A stretch of DNA of 64,000 nt, from positions 868,001 through 932,000 of the forward strand of contig NZ_CP020694.1 in assembly GCF_003611275.1 (NCBI RefSeq), read 5' to 3'. Below are positions 25,421 through 34,168 of the stretch, piece after piece. Numbering within the stretch: position 1 is the first letter of the stretch; each line of letters opens with the position of its first letter. The translations under genes and the position numbers were made by a program. The notes below the pieces were generated by a model, which was given only the letters and a program-made list of their open reading frames with translations, did no database searches and was not told where the DNA came from. Source of the DNA: Sulfitobacter sp. D7 (GTDB lineage: Bacteria > Pseudomonadota > Alphaproteobacteria > Rhodobacterales > Rhodobacteraceae).

Positions 25421-27049
25421 ATGACAAAAAACGTACTCTTTATCATGTGTGATCAACTGCGATGGGATTACCTGTCCTGCGCAGGGCATCCGGGGCTTGA
25501 TACGCCGCATATTGACGCTTTGGCCAAACGCGGCGTGCGGTTTGATCGCGCCTATGTGCAGTCGACGATCTGCGGCCCATCGCGCATGTCCTTCTACACG
25601 GGCCGCTACGTCAGTTCGCATGGATCAACGTGGAACAACGTGCCGCTGAAAGTGGGCGAGATGACCCTGGGCGACCATTTGCGCCCCCTGGGCGTGCGCA
25701 CGGCACTCTGCGGCAAGACCCATATGAGCGCCGATGCCGAGGGGATGAAACGCCTCGGTTTGGCCCCCGACAGCACCATCGGCGCTTTGGTGTCTGAATG
25801 TGGTTTCGAGCCTTATGAGCGCGACGACGGGCTGCACCCAAGCACCAGTTACGGCAAGCGCAACAAAGCCTATGATGACTACATGAAAGACCGCGGCTGG
25901 GAGGATGAAAATCCTTGGGACAGCGTCGCCAACAGTGGCGAGGATGCAGACGGCAACATCCTGAGCGGCTGGTTCCTCGACAATTCGGACGCCAAGGCCC
26001 GCGCCTCGGATGAAGAGAGTGAGACCCCCTATATCACCCGCCGTGCGATGGACTTCATTCAAGAGGCGGGCGACACGCCATGGTGCCTGCATCTTAGCTA
26101 TATCAAACCGCATTGGCCCTATATCGTGCCGGAACCCTACCACGATATGTACCCGCCAGAGACCCATCAGCCGGTGCTGCGCAGCGACGCGGAACAGACG
26201 GACCCGCATCCGGTATTCGGTGCCTTCATGGAAGAGCGGGTGTCCAAAGCCTTCACCAGTGACATCACCCGGACCAAGGTGATCGGCGCCTATATGGGGT
26301 TGATCAAACAGATCGACGATCAGATGGGCGAACTCATGGCGTTTCTGGACGCCAAGGGTTTGACCGATGAGACGATGATCGTCTTCACCTCGGATCATGG
26401 CGACTATCTGGGCGATCACTGGCTTGGCGAGAAGGAGTTGTTTCACGACCCTTCGGCACGCATTCCCCTGATCGTTGTCGACCCCAGTAAAGAGGCGGAT
26501 GCCACACGCGGCACGGTGTCAGACGCGCTGGTCGAAGCGATTGATGTGGTGCCGACCATCCTCGACTATTTCGATGGGGCCGCCATTCCGCATATCATCG
26601 AGGGCAAGTCCCTGCGCCCGCTCATGCAGGGCAAGGCGAACTGTTTGCGCGATTTTGTCATCTCCGAATACGATTACTCCTTCCGCCAAGCCCGCCGTCG
26701 TTTGGGCGTGAGCGTTGCCGAGGCCAAACTGACGATGATTTTTGATGGACGTTGGAAATACGTCTTTGCCGAAGGCTTCCGCCCGATGCTGTTCGATTTG
26801 CAGGCCGATCCGGATGAGTTCAACGATCTGGGCGATGATCCGCATTCCGCGCAAGAATGCGAACGGCTGCAAAACCTGTTCTTTCAATGGACCCGCCGCA
26901 TCAGCCAGCGCACCACGATGTCCGACGCTGAAATTGAACGGCGCGGGGTCGACCTCAACGAAGCGCGGGCGGGTGTGCTGATCGGCTTTCCGACGGAGGC
27001 CGACCTTGAAGCTGCCTTTGCAGCGGCAGGCGAGAAGCCCAAGAGGTAG
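25421..27049 (+). CDS. Sulfatase / phosphonate monoester hydrolase family protein
   Basis: This cytoplasmic-looking 542-residue hydrolase belongs to the alkaline phosphatase superfamily. The nucleophile motif CGPSR (C-X-P-X-R, about residue 51) would be converted to formylglycine; metal ligands are in MCDQLRWDY at the start and FTSDHGDYLGDH in the second half. Layout resembles phosphonate monoester hydrolases: DPSARIPLIV, EAIDVVPTILDYFDGAAIPH, SEYDYSFR, MLFDLQADPDEFNDLGDDP and a C-terminal tail like that of the oligomeric enzymes. No signal peptide is present, so the substrate is probably imported, likely by the adjacent TAXI system. Sulfate versus phosphonate ester specificity is not decidable from sequence. 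Confidence 0.9.
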   Translation: MTKNVLFIMCDQLRWDYLSCAGHPGLDTPHIDALAKRGVRFDRAYVQSTICGPSRMSFYTGRYVSSHGSTWNNVPLKVGEMTLGDHLRPLGVRTALCGKTHMSADAEGMKRLGLAPDSTIGALVSECGFEPYERDDGLHPSTSYGKRNKAYDDYMKDRGWEDENPWDSVANSGEDADGNILSGWFLDNSDAKARASDEESETPYITRRAMDFIQEAGDTPWCLHLSYIKPHWPYIVPEPYHDMYPPETHQPVLRSDAEQTDPHPVFGAFMEERVSKAFTSDITRTKVIGAYMGLIKQIDDQMGELMAFLDAKGLTDETMIVFTSDHGDYLGDHWLGEKELFHDPSARIPLIVVDPSKEADATRGTVSDALVEAIDVVPTILDYFDGAAIPHIIEGKSLRPLMQGKANCLRDFVISEYDYSFRQARRRLGVSVAEAKLTMIFDGRWKYVFAEGFRPMLFDLQADPDEFNDLGDDPHSAQECERLQNLFFQWTRRISQRTTMSDAEIERRGVDLNEARAGVLIGFPTEADLEAAFAAAGEKPKR

Positions 27050-27056
27050 GGGCGGC

Positions 27057-27096
27057 TGCGCATGCCATAGCACCGCGAAGGTCTGTGGCATGCGCA
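27057..27096. terminator. Hairpin between convergent sulfatase and cytochrome genes
   Basis: A 14-bp stem with one G-U pair (TGCGCATGCCATAG with CTGTGGCATGCGCA) and a 12-nt loop sits between two converging genes. It can act in both directions, though no T run is present on either side. Confidence 0.6.
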
Positions 27097-27150
27097 CTTG
27101 GTCTGGGCCATTAACGCCACTGCTGGAGCTGGCGTTCTGAGGCTGGGGCC

Positions 27151-27576
27151 TCAATGTGGCCGGTTGCGACCTGCCTGAGCGGCCTGTTCGCGGGGCGGCC
27201 AAGTCGATCGGATGTAGGCGAGAATGTCCCAGATGTACGCGTCCGACAGAACCCCTTCAAAGGCGGGCATTCCGCTGGCGAAATCATCAATCCCGCGCGC
27301 GGCCAATGCGGCGCTGCCGCCGCGCTTGGTATATTCAAAGAGCAGGGCATTGTCGTGGTGCCAGGTATGGCCTGTGGCATCATGAGGGGGTGCTGGCAGA
27401 ATGCCGTCCTCATCCGGTGTCCGCCAGTCAGGCTGGCCTTCGAGGTTGGCGCCATGACAGGCCGCGCAGGTCTCGGCATAGAGCGTGCGACCCGCATCGA
27501 TGTCGCGGCCCTCAAGCTCGTGGCCCGCCTGCGCCGTGGTCGCCCAGACAAGGGCAAGCAGTGAATATCGGATCAT
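27151..27576 (-). CDS. c-type cytochrome of the copper region
   Basis: A small periplasmic cytochrome of 141 residues. It has a short signal peptide (MIRYSLLALVWATTAQA), one heme site CAACH with GANLEGQPDW behind it, and a methionine ligand in SGMPAFEGVLSDAYIWDIL, the usual C-terminal pattern of class I cytochromes. The ATG at 27576 overlaps the multicopper oxidase stop (ATGA), which sets the start. It may accept electrons from, or pass them to, the oxidase encoded upstream. A copper-resistance role is inferred from neighbours. Confidence 0.9.
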   Translation of the reverse strand: MIRYSLLALVWATTAQAGHELEGRDIDAGRTLYAETCAACHGANLEGQPDWRTPDEDGILPAPPHDATGHTWHHDNALLFEYTKRGGSAALAARGIDDFASGMPAFEGVLSDAYIWDILAYIRSTWPPREQAAQAGRNRPH

Positions 27577-28871
27577 GTGACCTCTACCCATGTTCGCATC
27601 CCTCCGATGGCATGGCTTAGCATATGGCAGTGGATCAGCCAGCGTCCCGGATTGTCAAAAACGCAAAGCACATCCCGGCTTTCACCTGCCGCCACCAAAG
27701 TTGTGTCGCGCAGATCACCAAGGCTGTCATCGGCGGCAAGTTCATAGAAATGATGGCCATGCAGATGGATGCCATGCGGAAAGGCGGTATCATTCACGAA
27801 TGTGATCCGTACCGTTTCGCCGCGTTCGATGGCGGCAAAGGAATCCTGTGGCAGGTCCGAGACATCGTTGAAGGACCAGATGTTGGCACCGCCGTGCCGC
27901 CCGCCCATGGCACCGCCCATCATGGTCAGCGTCAGGTGCTGGGAGGGGGCACCCGGTGCGGGGAGGTCCGGTGCCGCCAAGGTCGGCAGAGGCCCCGATT
28001 GCCGATCCGTATTTTTGCCAGAGATGGACAATTCGGCCAGACGGTAAGGTTTCTGCCGCGTGGGCATGTCAAAGCCGACCGGGCCGGTGACATCGACGAT
28101 CAGGTCGGCCCGCTGGGCCGGCGCCAGAACGAGGTCAGAGGCCGCGCGGGGTTGGCTCAGTGCCATGCCGTCCAGGGCGACAACCGAACCAGAAACGCCA
28201 GAGATGCTTAGGGGGAAAATACGATTGGTCGCCGCATTGATCAGCCGCAGGCGGATGCGATCACCTTGCCGCACCTCGCTTCGCGATAGGAAGCCGCGGG
28301 CGAAATTGCCCATATAGCCCGCATGGGCGACGCTGTGCATGTCGGTGAATTCATCAACAAGGCTGCCATCTTCGTCGATGATCCAATCGGACAGGATCAC
28401 GGTGATGTCATGATCCAGATCGAGGGGGGCGTCGTCTTCGACGATCAGCGGCCCCATCAAGCCGCGCGCCACCTGCTCTTGCGAGATATAGTGCGAATGA
28501 TACCAATAGGTCCCCGCATCGGGCGGCACGAAGCTGTAGGTCTTGCTGTCCCCGGGGTTGATCAGGTCTTGCGTCAGCACCGGGACGCCGTCCATCCGGT
28601 TTTCCAGCCGGATGCCGTGCCAGTGAACGGCGGTGCCCTCTTCAAGCCCGTTCTCGACCTCAATCGATGCCCGCGCACCCCGTTTAAGCCTGATCTCAGG
28701 TCCCGGCATCGAGCCGTTGAACCCCAGCATTGCGGTGGTGCCTTCGCCTTCGGGAAGGATTTGCTGGCTTACCGTTTCGGCCTTCAGCTTCAGTGGCGTC
28801 TGGCCAGCAAAGCCCGGAAGGGGCAGAACCGCGGCGGCGGAAACGCTGGCGAGGAATTGTCTTCTGTTCAT
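27573..28871 (-). CDS. Multicopper oxidase, Tat-exported (CueO/CopA type)
   Basis: The 432-residue oxidase is exported by Tat (MNRRQFLASVSAAAVLPLPG) and probably oxidises Cu(I) or phenolics in the periplasm. All four copper-ligand segments are present: HWHGIRLENRMDG, YWYHSHYISQEQ, HGIHLHGHHF and HCHMLSHAIGGM, covering type 1, 2 and 3 sites. Start 28871 follows AAGG and places the twin arginines at residues 3-4; the longer frame to 28937 would bury the signal. A small Met/His/Gly segment (LTMMGGAMGGRHGG) may bind extra copper. It is coupled to the cytochrome gene by ATGA. Confidence 0.93.
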   Translation of the reverse strand: MNRRQFLASVSAAAVLPLPGFAGQTPLKLKAETVSQQILPEGEGTTAMLGFNGSMPGPEIRLKRGARASIEVENGLEEGTAVHWHGIRLENRMDGVPVLTQDLINPGDSKTYSFVPPDAGTYWYHSHYISQEQVARGLMGPLIVEDDAPLDLDHDITVILSDWIIDEDGSLVDEFTDMHSVAHAGYMGNFARGFLSRSEVRQGDRIRLRLINAATNRIFPLSISGVSGSVVALDGMALSQPRAASDLVLAPAQRADLIVDVTGPVGFDMPTRQKPYRLAELSISGKNTDRQSGPLPTLAAPDLPAPGAPSQHLTLTMMGGAMGGRHGGANIWSFNDVSDLPQDSFAAIERGETVRITFVNDTAFPHGIHLHGHHFYELAADDSLGDLRDTTLVAAGESRDVLCVFDNPGRWLIHCHMLSHAIGGMRTWVEVT

Positions 28872-29046
28872 GTCATGCCTTATCGGAATGAATTGCGGTT
28901 GATGCTGCCACGGGGGACGGCGCGCGCCGATGTCCAAGGCATGTAGGTATGTCCTGCCGGGGCCAATTCCAACTGTCGGTGACGGGGTGGAGGTGGACCG
29001 CCTATGCGCTCTCTATCGGGAAAGAGAATGGGCCGAACCACTTGGG

Positions 29047-29495
29047 TCACCCCTTGTCCGACAGGGGCGCGCGTCCCGCCATGACCTGCAGCACGAAGCT
29101 GCCTGACGCCGTAATCATGAGAAAGCCGTGAAATGCCTCTATCCCGGTGATGAAGCGCAGGTGCCCCACGGGGGTCAAGTCGCCGCGCCCCAAGGTGGTG
29201 AAGTTGACCAGCGAGAAATAGAAATAATCCATCATCGTGGTGGGCTTTCCCGCGGGCCGGATCCGTTCAGCGCGCCGATTTGCAAACCCTGCACGGCCCA
29301 AAGGAAGAACAGCGTATAGATGAAAGCCTCGATGACATGCGCGATTGTGATTGCGCCGACGGCCAAGCCAAGGTTCTGGCCATGCGCAGCACTTTTGCGC
29401 TGCGCGATGGTATCGGAAACCCGTTTGAGCACGAGATAGTGGATCGCCGTGCAGATGCTGACGACCAGAACGGATAGAAGCATTGCTTGGATCAT
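29047..29495 (-). pseudogene. Two-helix potassium channel family protein, frameshifted
   Basis: Two overlapping reading frames form one ion-channel protein. The first (ATG 29495) gives MIQAMLLSVLVVSICTAIHY and a second helix ITIAHVIEAFIYTLFFLWAV. The other gives DYFYFSLVNFTTLGRGDL, where TTLGRGD takes the place of the selectivity filter, and the last helix FITGIEAFHGFLMITASGSF. The frames join at about 29240-29256, in CCGCGGGAAAG, if one base is removed. As sequenced the product would end after the second helix, before the pore. It is either a decayed gene or a sequence error. Its place in a copper island does not explain its role. Confidence 0.8.
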
Positions 29496-29536
29496 GAAGG
29501 GGCAACCTGTTTTGCGGGGGGCGTTTCCTCAAGCGA

Positions 29537-30109
29537 TTACGCCGGGGCGGCGTTTGATCTGGTTGCAGGGCCTATCGCTGAGCCATTCACAGCCACAGTT
29601 TGCAGGGCCTCTGCGGGCATCAATGCGTCATCCATCAAATCCTCAATGAAGGTGCTGAGCAACTGGGTGCGCCCGGTGACCGAAGCCTTGCGATAGATCG
29701 CGTTTGTCTGCGCTTTGATCGTGCCTTCGGAGGTGCCGCGCAGGTCCGCAATGTCGCGGGTACTCAGGCCCTTGACCAAAAACACCGCGACATCCCGCTC
29801 GGCGGGGGTCAGACGCCAATCGGTGAAATGCTGCGTCATCACCAGCGAGAACTCCGAGGTGCATCTGCGCATCTTCTCTTCGGCCAGCCGCGCACGTTGC
29901 AGACTGGTCCTAAGGGCGATCCAGCCAAGTGCCACGCCGAGGTTCAACCCGATGGCCAGCACGGTCTGCTGATACTCATGGCTCTGCCAGATCAGAAATT
30001 CAGGCTCCAGTCCGACAGCGTCCAGCAAGAAGCAGACGGAAAAGAAGATTGCCACAATTGCCTGTAGTGCAGCGATGGCCCAAAGGGCGATGGTTCCACG
30101 CGTTCTCAT
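29537..30109 (-). CDS. Membrane-anchored LuxR-type HTH regulator
   Basis: This 190-residue protein has two N-terminal transmembrane helices (ALWAIAALQAIVAIFFSVCF and the segment around TVLAIGLNLGVALGWIAL), a short linker and a LuxR/GerE-type helix-turn-helix near residues 105-165 (LTPAERDVAVFLVKGLSTRD, TIKAQTNAIYRKASVTGR). There is no receiver domain. Such proteins sense at the membrane and bind DNA from there. It may control the copper genes around it, since it sits between the oxidase/cytochrome pair and the cupredoxin gene. The start codon at 30109 has a weak GAGC signal. Confidence 0.85.
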   Translation of the reverse strand: MRTRGTIALWAIAALQAIVAIFFSVCFLLDAVGLEPEFLIWQSHEYQQTVLAIGLNLGVALGWIALRTSLQRARLAEEKMRRCTSEFSLVMTQHFTDWRLTPAERDVAVFLVKGLSTRDIADLRGTSEGTIKAQTNAIYRKASVTGRTQLLSTFIEDLMDDALMPAEALQTVAVNGSAIGPATRSNAAPA

Positions 30110-30138
30110 TGCTCGAACTGCCTTTTTTTGGTGGAAAG

Positions 30139-30168
30139 AGCAGGGCCAGCCCGTTCGCCGGCCCTGCT
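30139..30168 (-). terminator. Hairpin after the cupredoxin-CusF gene
   Basis: AGCAGGGCC and GGCCCTGCT (9 bp) flank a 12-nt loop just after the cupredoxin stop. On the minus strand it is followed by CTTTCC only, so this is a weak terminator or a 3' stabilising hairpin. Confidence 0.5.
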
Positions 30169-30176
30169 GTCGGCGC

Positions 30177-30911
30177 TTACTTCATCGCTGTGACGGTCAG
30201 CTTGCCTTTTACACGGTCGGCCACGAATTCGATGTTCTGGCCTTCCTTCATATTGGCGATCAGCGTCTCATCGGCTTTGAACACCATGGTCATCGACGGC
30301 ATGTCGAGGTTTTCCAGCGGGCCGTGAATGATGGTGACCTTCTTGCCCTTGGCGTCGACCTTTTTGATCTTGCCGGTGGAGTAGACCGCGGGCGCTTCTG
30401 GCGCCTCATCAGACTGCGCCACGGTGATCGGGCCATGCATGCCGGATTCGTAGTGGCCGGGGATCAGGCAGGCGAACTCGAAGGAGCCTTCGTTGGCGAA
30501 GGTCCAGATCACCTCGCCCTCCATGCCGGAGTCGAGACGGACCGAGTTCGGGTCGTCATGCTCCATGTCCATCTTGGCCATGGCTTCCTTGTGCTCGGCA
30601 TTGCCTTCCATCGTGTCGATCACGAACTCATGTTCGATCTCGCCTTTGTTGGTGACGGCAAAGCGGATCGTCTCGCCTTTCTTAATGTCGAACTCGGCGG
30701 GCTCAAAGATCATCTCGCCATCGTCGGTTTCGCGCATGGTCACGTCGATGGTGCGATCGACCGCCTCGGCCTTGCCAGGCATGCCGATGGCCATCTCTTT
30801 GTGCATGTCGCCGTGGCCATCATCGTCATGACCGCCGTCATGGGTGCCCGCGGCAAAGGCAGGGGCGGTGATGAGAAGGCTGAGGGCGGTCGAAAGAAGA
30901 AGTTTGTTCAT
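30177..30911 (-). CDS. Periplasmic cupredoxin fused to a CusF-like copper-binding domain
   Basis: The 244-residue protein has a Sec signal (cleavage after AFA, residue 20) and a His/Asp-rich linker (GTHDGGHDDDGHGDMHKEM) expected to bind metal. Next is a cupredoxin domain (about 50-165) with type 1 copper ligands H94, C148, H153 and M158 (FACLIPGHYESGM). A C-terminal CusF-like barrel (about 175-244) has H196, M207 and M209, but M204 stands where CusF has its copper-stacking tryptophan. It would bind and hand over periplasmic copper. AGGAAA precedes the ATG at 30911. It follows the oxidase gene by 45 bp in the same direction. Confidence 0.9.
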   Translation of the reverse strand: MNKLLLSTALSLLITAPAFAAGTHDGGHDDDGHGDMHKEMAIGMPGKAEAVDRTIDVTMRETDDGEMIFEPAEFDIKKGETIRFAVTNKGEIEHEFVIDTMEGNAEHKEAMAKMDMEHDDPNSVRLDSGMEGEVIWTFANEGSFEFACLIPGHYESGMHGPITVAQSDEAPEAPAVYSTGKIKKVDAKGKKVTIIHGPLENLDMPSMTMVFKADETLIANMKEGQNIEFVADRVKGKLTVTAMK

Positions 30912-30956
30912 GGTGTTTCCTGTATGGGTTGGTTGTCATTGTGGTCCGAGGGCCGC

Positions 30957-32315
30957 TTAGCCCTCGGAGGTTGGTTTCGGCGTGATTTGGGTTTTTGGGC
31001 TGTGGTTCTGCGCGAACTCTGGCAGCTCGCCCGTCCATTCATACGCCTCGGTGCCCGGAGGGTTTTCGTACCAGCCGGGATCTTCGTAGTCGTCCGCGTC
31101 GATGCCTTGGCGCACCTTCACGACCGAGAACATGCCGCCCATTTCTAGCGGGCCATGTGGCCCCCAACCGGCCATCATCGACACGGTGTTGTCGGGCAGG
31201 GGCATCGACATTTCGCCCATATCCGCCATGCCCGCCGTGCCCATGGGCATAAACTCTGGCTGCACGCGGCGAACCTGACTTGTCATGTTCGAACTGCTGG
31301 TGCCAATGAGCGTCGGCACGTCATGGCCCATGGCGTTCATCGTGTGGTGCGACTTGTGGCAATGGATTGCCCAGTCGCCCAGATGGTCGGCCACGAACTC
31401 ATAGGCGCGCATGGCACCCACAGGGATGTCGATGGAGACCTCGGGCCATTGCGCCGATTCTGGCACCCAGCCGCCATCGGTGCAGGTAACCTTGAAGTCA
31501 TAGCCGTGCATGTGGATCGGGTGGTTGGTCATCGTCAGGTTGCCGACGCGCACGCGCACCTTGTCCCCTTGATTGACCACTAGCGGGTCAATGTCGGGGA
31601 AGATGCGGCTGTTCCAAGTCCACAGGTTAAAATCCGTCATCGTCATGATGCGGGGTATGTAGGTGCCCGGATCAATATCAAAAGCGTTCAGCATGATCAG
31701 GAAGTCCCGATCGACGCGCATGAAATCGGGATCCTTAGGGTGGACCACGAACATGCCCATCATGCCCATCGCCATCTGCACCATCTCATCGCCGTGAGGG
31801 TGGTACATGAAGGTGCCGGATTTGGTCAGATCGAACTCATAGACAAAGGTCTTGCCCGGCGGAATGCCGGGATGGCTGAGCCCGCCGACACCGTCCATGC
31901 CCGAGGGCAGGATCAGACCGTGCCAATGGATCGTCGTATGCTCGGGCAGGCGGTTGGTGACGTAGATGCGCACCCGGTCGCCCTCGACGGCTTCGATGGT
32001 CGGGCCGGTGGATTGGCCGTTGTAGCCCCAAAGCCGCGCGATCATTCCGTCGGCCAGTTCACGTTCCACCGGTTCGGCAACAAGGTGGAATTCCTTGACG
32101 CCGTTGTTCATCCGGTGGGGTAGGGTCCAGCCGTTAAGCGTGACCACGGGGTTATAATCCGGCCCGCTGGTGGGACGGGTCGGGGCTTGGGTCAGCGCGC
32201 TGTCCATCACCGCGGCTTCGGGCAGGCCCATGTTCATGGTCTGGCCCCATGCTTTGGAGGACACGAGCGTTGCACCCGCAGCACCGGCCCCCAGAAGTTG
32301 ACGTCTGTTGATCAT
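30957..32315 (-). CDS. Multicopper oxidase, copper resistance type
   Basis: A second, different multicopper oxidase of 452 residues with a Tat signal (MINRRQLLGAGAAGATLVS). Copper segments are HWHGLILPSGMDG, MYHPHGDEMVQMAMGMMGMF (HPH instead of the commoner HSH), HPIHMHGYDF and HCHKSHHTMNAMGH. Met-rich sequence occurs near the second site and in GTAGMADMGEMSMPL, consistent with Cu(I) binding. Start 32315 puts the twin arginines at residues 4-5. It lies 17 bp after the TolC-like gene, so efflux and oxidation genes are cotranscribed. Role in detoxifying periplasmic copper is inferred from the family and neighbours. Confidence 0.93.
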   Translation of the reverse strand: MINRRQLLGAGAAGATLVSSKAWGQTMNMGLPEAAVMDSALTQAPTRPTSGPDYNPVVTLNGWTLPHRMNNGVKEFHLVAEPVERELADGMIARLWGYNGQSTGPTIEAVEGDRVRIYVTNRLPEHTTIHWHGLILPSGMDGVGGLSHPGIPPGKTFVYEFDLTKSGTFMYHPHGDEMVQMAMGMMGMFVVHPKDPDFMRVDRDFLIMLNAFDIDPGTYIPRIMTMTDFNLWTWNSRIFPDIDPLVVNQGDKVRVRVGNLTMTNHPIHMHGYDFKVTCTDGGWVPESAQWPEVSIDIPVGAMRAYEFVADHLGDWAIHCHKSHHTMNAMGHDVPTLIGTSSSNMTSQVRRVQPEFMPMGTAGMADMGEMSMPLPDNTVSMMAGWGPHGPLEMGGMFSVVKVRQGIDADDYEDPGWYENPPGTEAYEWTGELPEFAQNHSPKTQITPKPTSEG

Positions 32316-32332
32316 GTGGTTGCTTCCTTGTC

Positions 32333-33796
32333 TCAATGTCCGGCGCCGCCACCGGCGGCGATTTGGGTTTCTCCACCGGCGCCACCGCCGCCGCTGCCAC
32401 CGCCGTAGATCGCGGCAGTCAGACCAGCCGAGGCCAGCCAGAATTCACGCTTGGCGCTGGCTGCTTCGAGCTGGCTCGCGATCTTCTCGCGGGCGTCGTT
32501 CAGCAGATCGAATGTGCTGGTGATCATGCCGTTGTTGCTGAGCAGTGCTTCCTCGTCGATTGTGCGGCGCAGGGGCAGCACGACGTCTGAGTAGTGCCGC
32601 GCGATCTGGTGGCTTGATCGGTAGGCCGTGGCCGCCGCCCGCGCTTCGGAGCGGACGTTCACAGCCTGCTCGGCCAGCACATTGGCCGCCTGAAGATAGC
32701 TCAGCTCGGCCTTGCGCAGCCGCGCTTTGCCGCTGTCGAAGATTGGGATCACGAACTCAAACTCGACCTGCGGTGACACGCTGGTCTCAATCTCCCCGTT
32801 CTCTTCTTCACGCTCGATCTCGGCTCCGGCGATGACTTCCAAATCGGTCAGGGTGCGGGTGGCATCGGTCAGACCATACGCCTTGGCCGTTGCTGCCAAC
32901 CCCAGCCGGGCGACTTCCAAATCAACACGATTGGCCAGCGCCAGCCGTTCAATGCCCCTGTGGCTGCTGACCGTGTTCGGCACACGCGGCAGGGCATCGG
33001 GCACGTAATAGGCCACGTCCTGCCCCCAAAGGCCCATAAGCCGGGTCAGTTGCTCCTTGGCCAATTGCGCGTCCAGCCGCGCCTGTGCCAATTGGCCCGC
33101 CATTTCGGCGTTGAACGCCTGCTCTCGGGCCTGCGCGGCTTTGTTAAGCGCGCCGGTCTTGCCCAGCTGCTGCGCCAGTTCCGCCGCCGCATCGGTGGTG
33201 ACGGCCGCGCGTTTCAGATAGCTGACCGTTTCAAAGGCCGCGACCGCATTGACCCAAGCCTCGCGCGTTTCATTGGCCAGCGCCAGCGTGTCGCTGACGG
33301 CTTGCATCTGCGCGTGCTGGAACTCGGCCTCGGCAGCGGCGATGCGCTGTTTGCGGGTGCGGGCGTCCAGAAGGTTAACGGCGATCATGCTCTCCAAGGC
33401 GCGGTACAGCCCGACCTCGGGCGCACCGATGCCTAAAAGACCAATGGAAACGACAGGGTTTTCTGGCGTGGACTGTTGCCATGCTTCGGCCGCCGAAAGG
33501 CCGATCTGCGCATAGGATGCCTGAAGCCCTTTGTTGTTCAAAAGCGCGACCTGCACCGCGGTTTCGGCACTGATCGTCTTGCCCTGCACCATGGCGCGGA
33601 CCTGTTTGGAGGCCGCGACGGTCTCGGCCTGCGACTGCGCCCAGACGGTGCGCTTGCCGATAGCCTTGGAGGTGCGCGCTTCAACAGTGGCAAAGCCAGC
33701 ATCACGGGCCGAGAAACTCACCGGCAGGTCCGTTGCCGTGCAGGCGCCCAAGATCAGTGGTGTAATGACGGCGGCGGTTTTCAGTTTCCAACGCAT
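32333..33796 (-). CDS. TolC-family outer membrane efflux lipoprotein
   Basis: The 487-residue protein has a lipobox (ITPLILGAC, Cys about residue 19) and long alanine/glutamine-rich coiled-coil stretches typical of TolC/CusC channels (for example RVDLEVARLGLAATAKAYGL and VNVRSEARAAATAYRSSHQ). The C-terminus is glycine-rich (GGGSGGGGAGG) and ends in His, which is unusual. The ATG at 33796 shares a base with the upstream lipoprotein stop (TGATG). No RND pump or adaptor gene is adjacent, so its pump partner must lie elsewhere or it works differently. Position in the copper operon suggests metal export. Confidence 0.88.
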   Translation of the reverse strand: MRWKLKTAAVITPLILGACTATDLPVSFSARDAGFATVEARTSKAIGKRTVWAQSQAETVAASKQVRAMVQGKTISAETAVQVALLNNKGLQASYAQIGLSAAEAWQQSTPENPVVSIGLLGIGAPEVGLYRALESMIAVNLLDARTRKQRIAAAEAEFQHAQMQAVSDTLALANETREAWVNAVAAFETVSYLKRAAVTTDAAAELAQQLGKTGALNKAAQAREQAFNAEMAGQLAQARLDAQLAKEQLTRLMGLWGQDVAYYVPDALPRVPNTVSSHRGIERLALANRVDLEVARLGLAATAKAYGLTDATRTLTDLEVIAGAEIEREEENGEIETSVSPQVEFEFVIPIFDSGKARLRKAELSYLQAANVLAEQAVNVRSEARAAATAYRSSHQIARHYSDVVLPLRRTIDEEALLSNNGMITSTFDLLNDAREKIASQLEAASAKREFWLASAGLTAAIYGGGSGGGGAGGETQIAAGGGAGH

Positions 33797-34086
33797 CAGT
33801 GGTTCATCCCTTGCATTGCGCCCGGCTTGGGGGCCTGTTCCGCATTCAGCCGCCGCCAATCGAGCGGTTCGACGACACCGCGACGACGGTAGCCTGAAAA
33901 GGGCTGTTCCTCGGCGGTGGCAGCACTGCCACGTGCGCTGTTGTCGGCGGCGGTCATCGCGGCGACTTGGGGCAGAGGCGTGGGCTGCTGCACATAGGCG
34001 GCAGTGACATCAGGAAGAGGCGGGAGCGCCGTGGCGCAGGCGCCAAGGGTCAGGGACAGCGTCCCTGCGATCAGTGGTAATTTCAT
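33796..34086 (-). CDS. Small predicted lipoprotein upstream of the TolC-like gene
   Basis: A 96-residue protein with a lipoprotein signal (PLIAGTLSLTLGACATALPP). The mature part is Pro/Ala-rich with a basic patch (GYRRRGVVEPLDWRRLNAEQ) and ends in MQGMNH, a possible metal-binding Met/His tail. It begins the run of coupled genes leading to the TolC-like protein and oxidase. Family not recognised; small lipoproteins of this sort accompany copper efflux operons. Confidence 0.78.
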   Translation of the reverse strand: MKLPLIAGTLSLTLGACATALPPLPDVTAAYVQQPTPLPQVAAMTAADNSARGSAATAEEQPFSGYRRRGVVEPLDWRRLNAEQAPKPGAMQGMNH

Positions 34087-34168
34087 TGGTATTTTGCCTG
34101 AGAAAGAGGTGATCTTACCCGCGGCTCGAAACCGCGGATGCAAAGGCCGTCAGGGGGCCGGGATCAAC

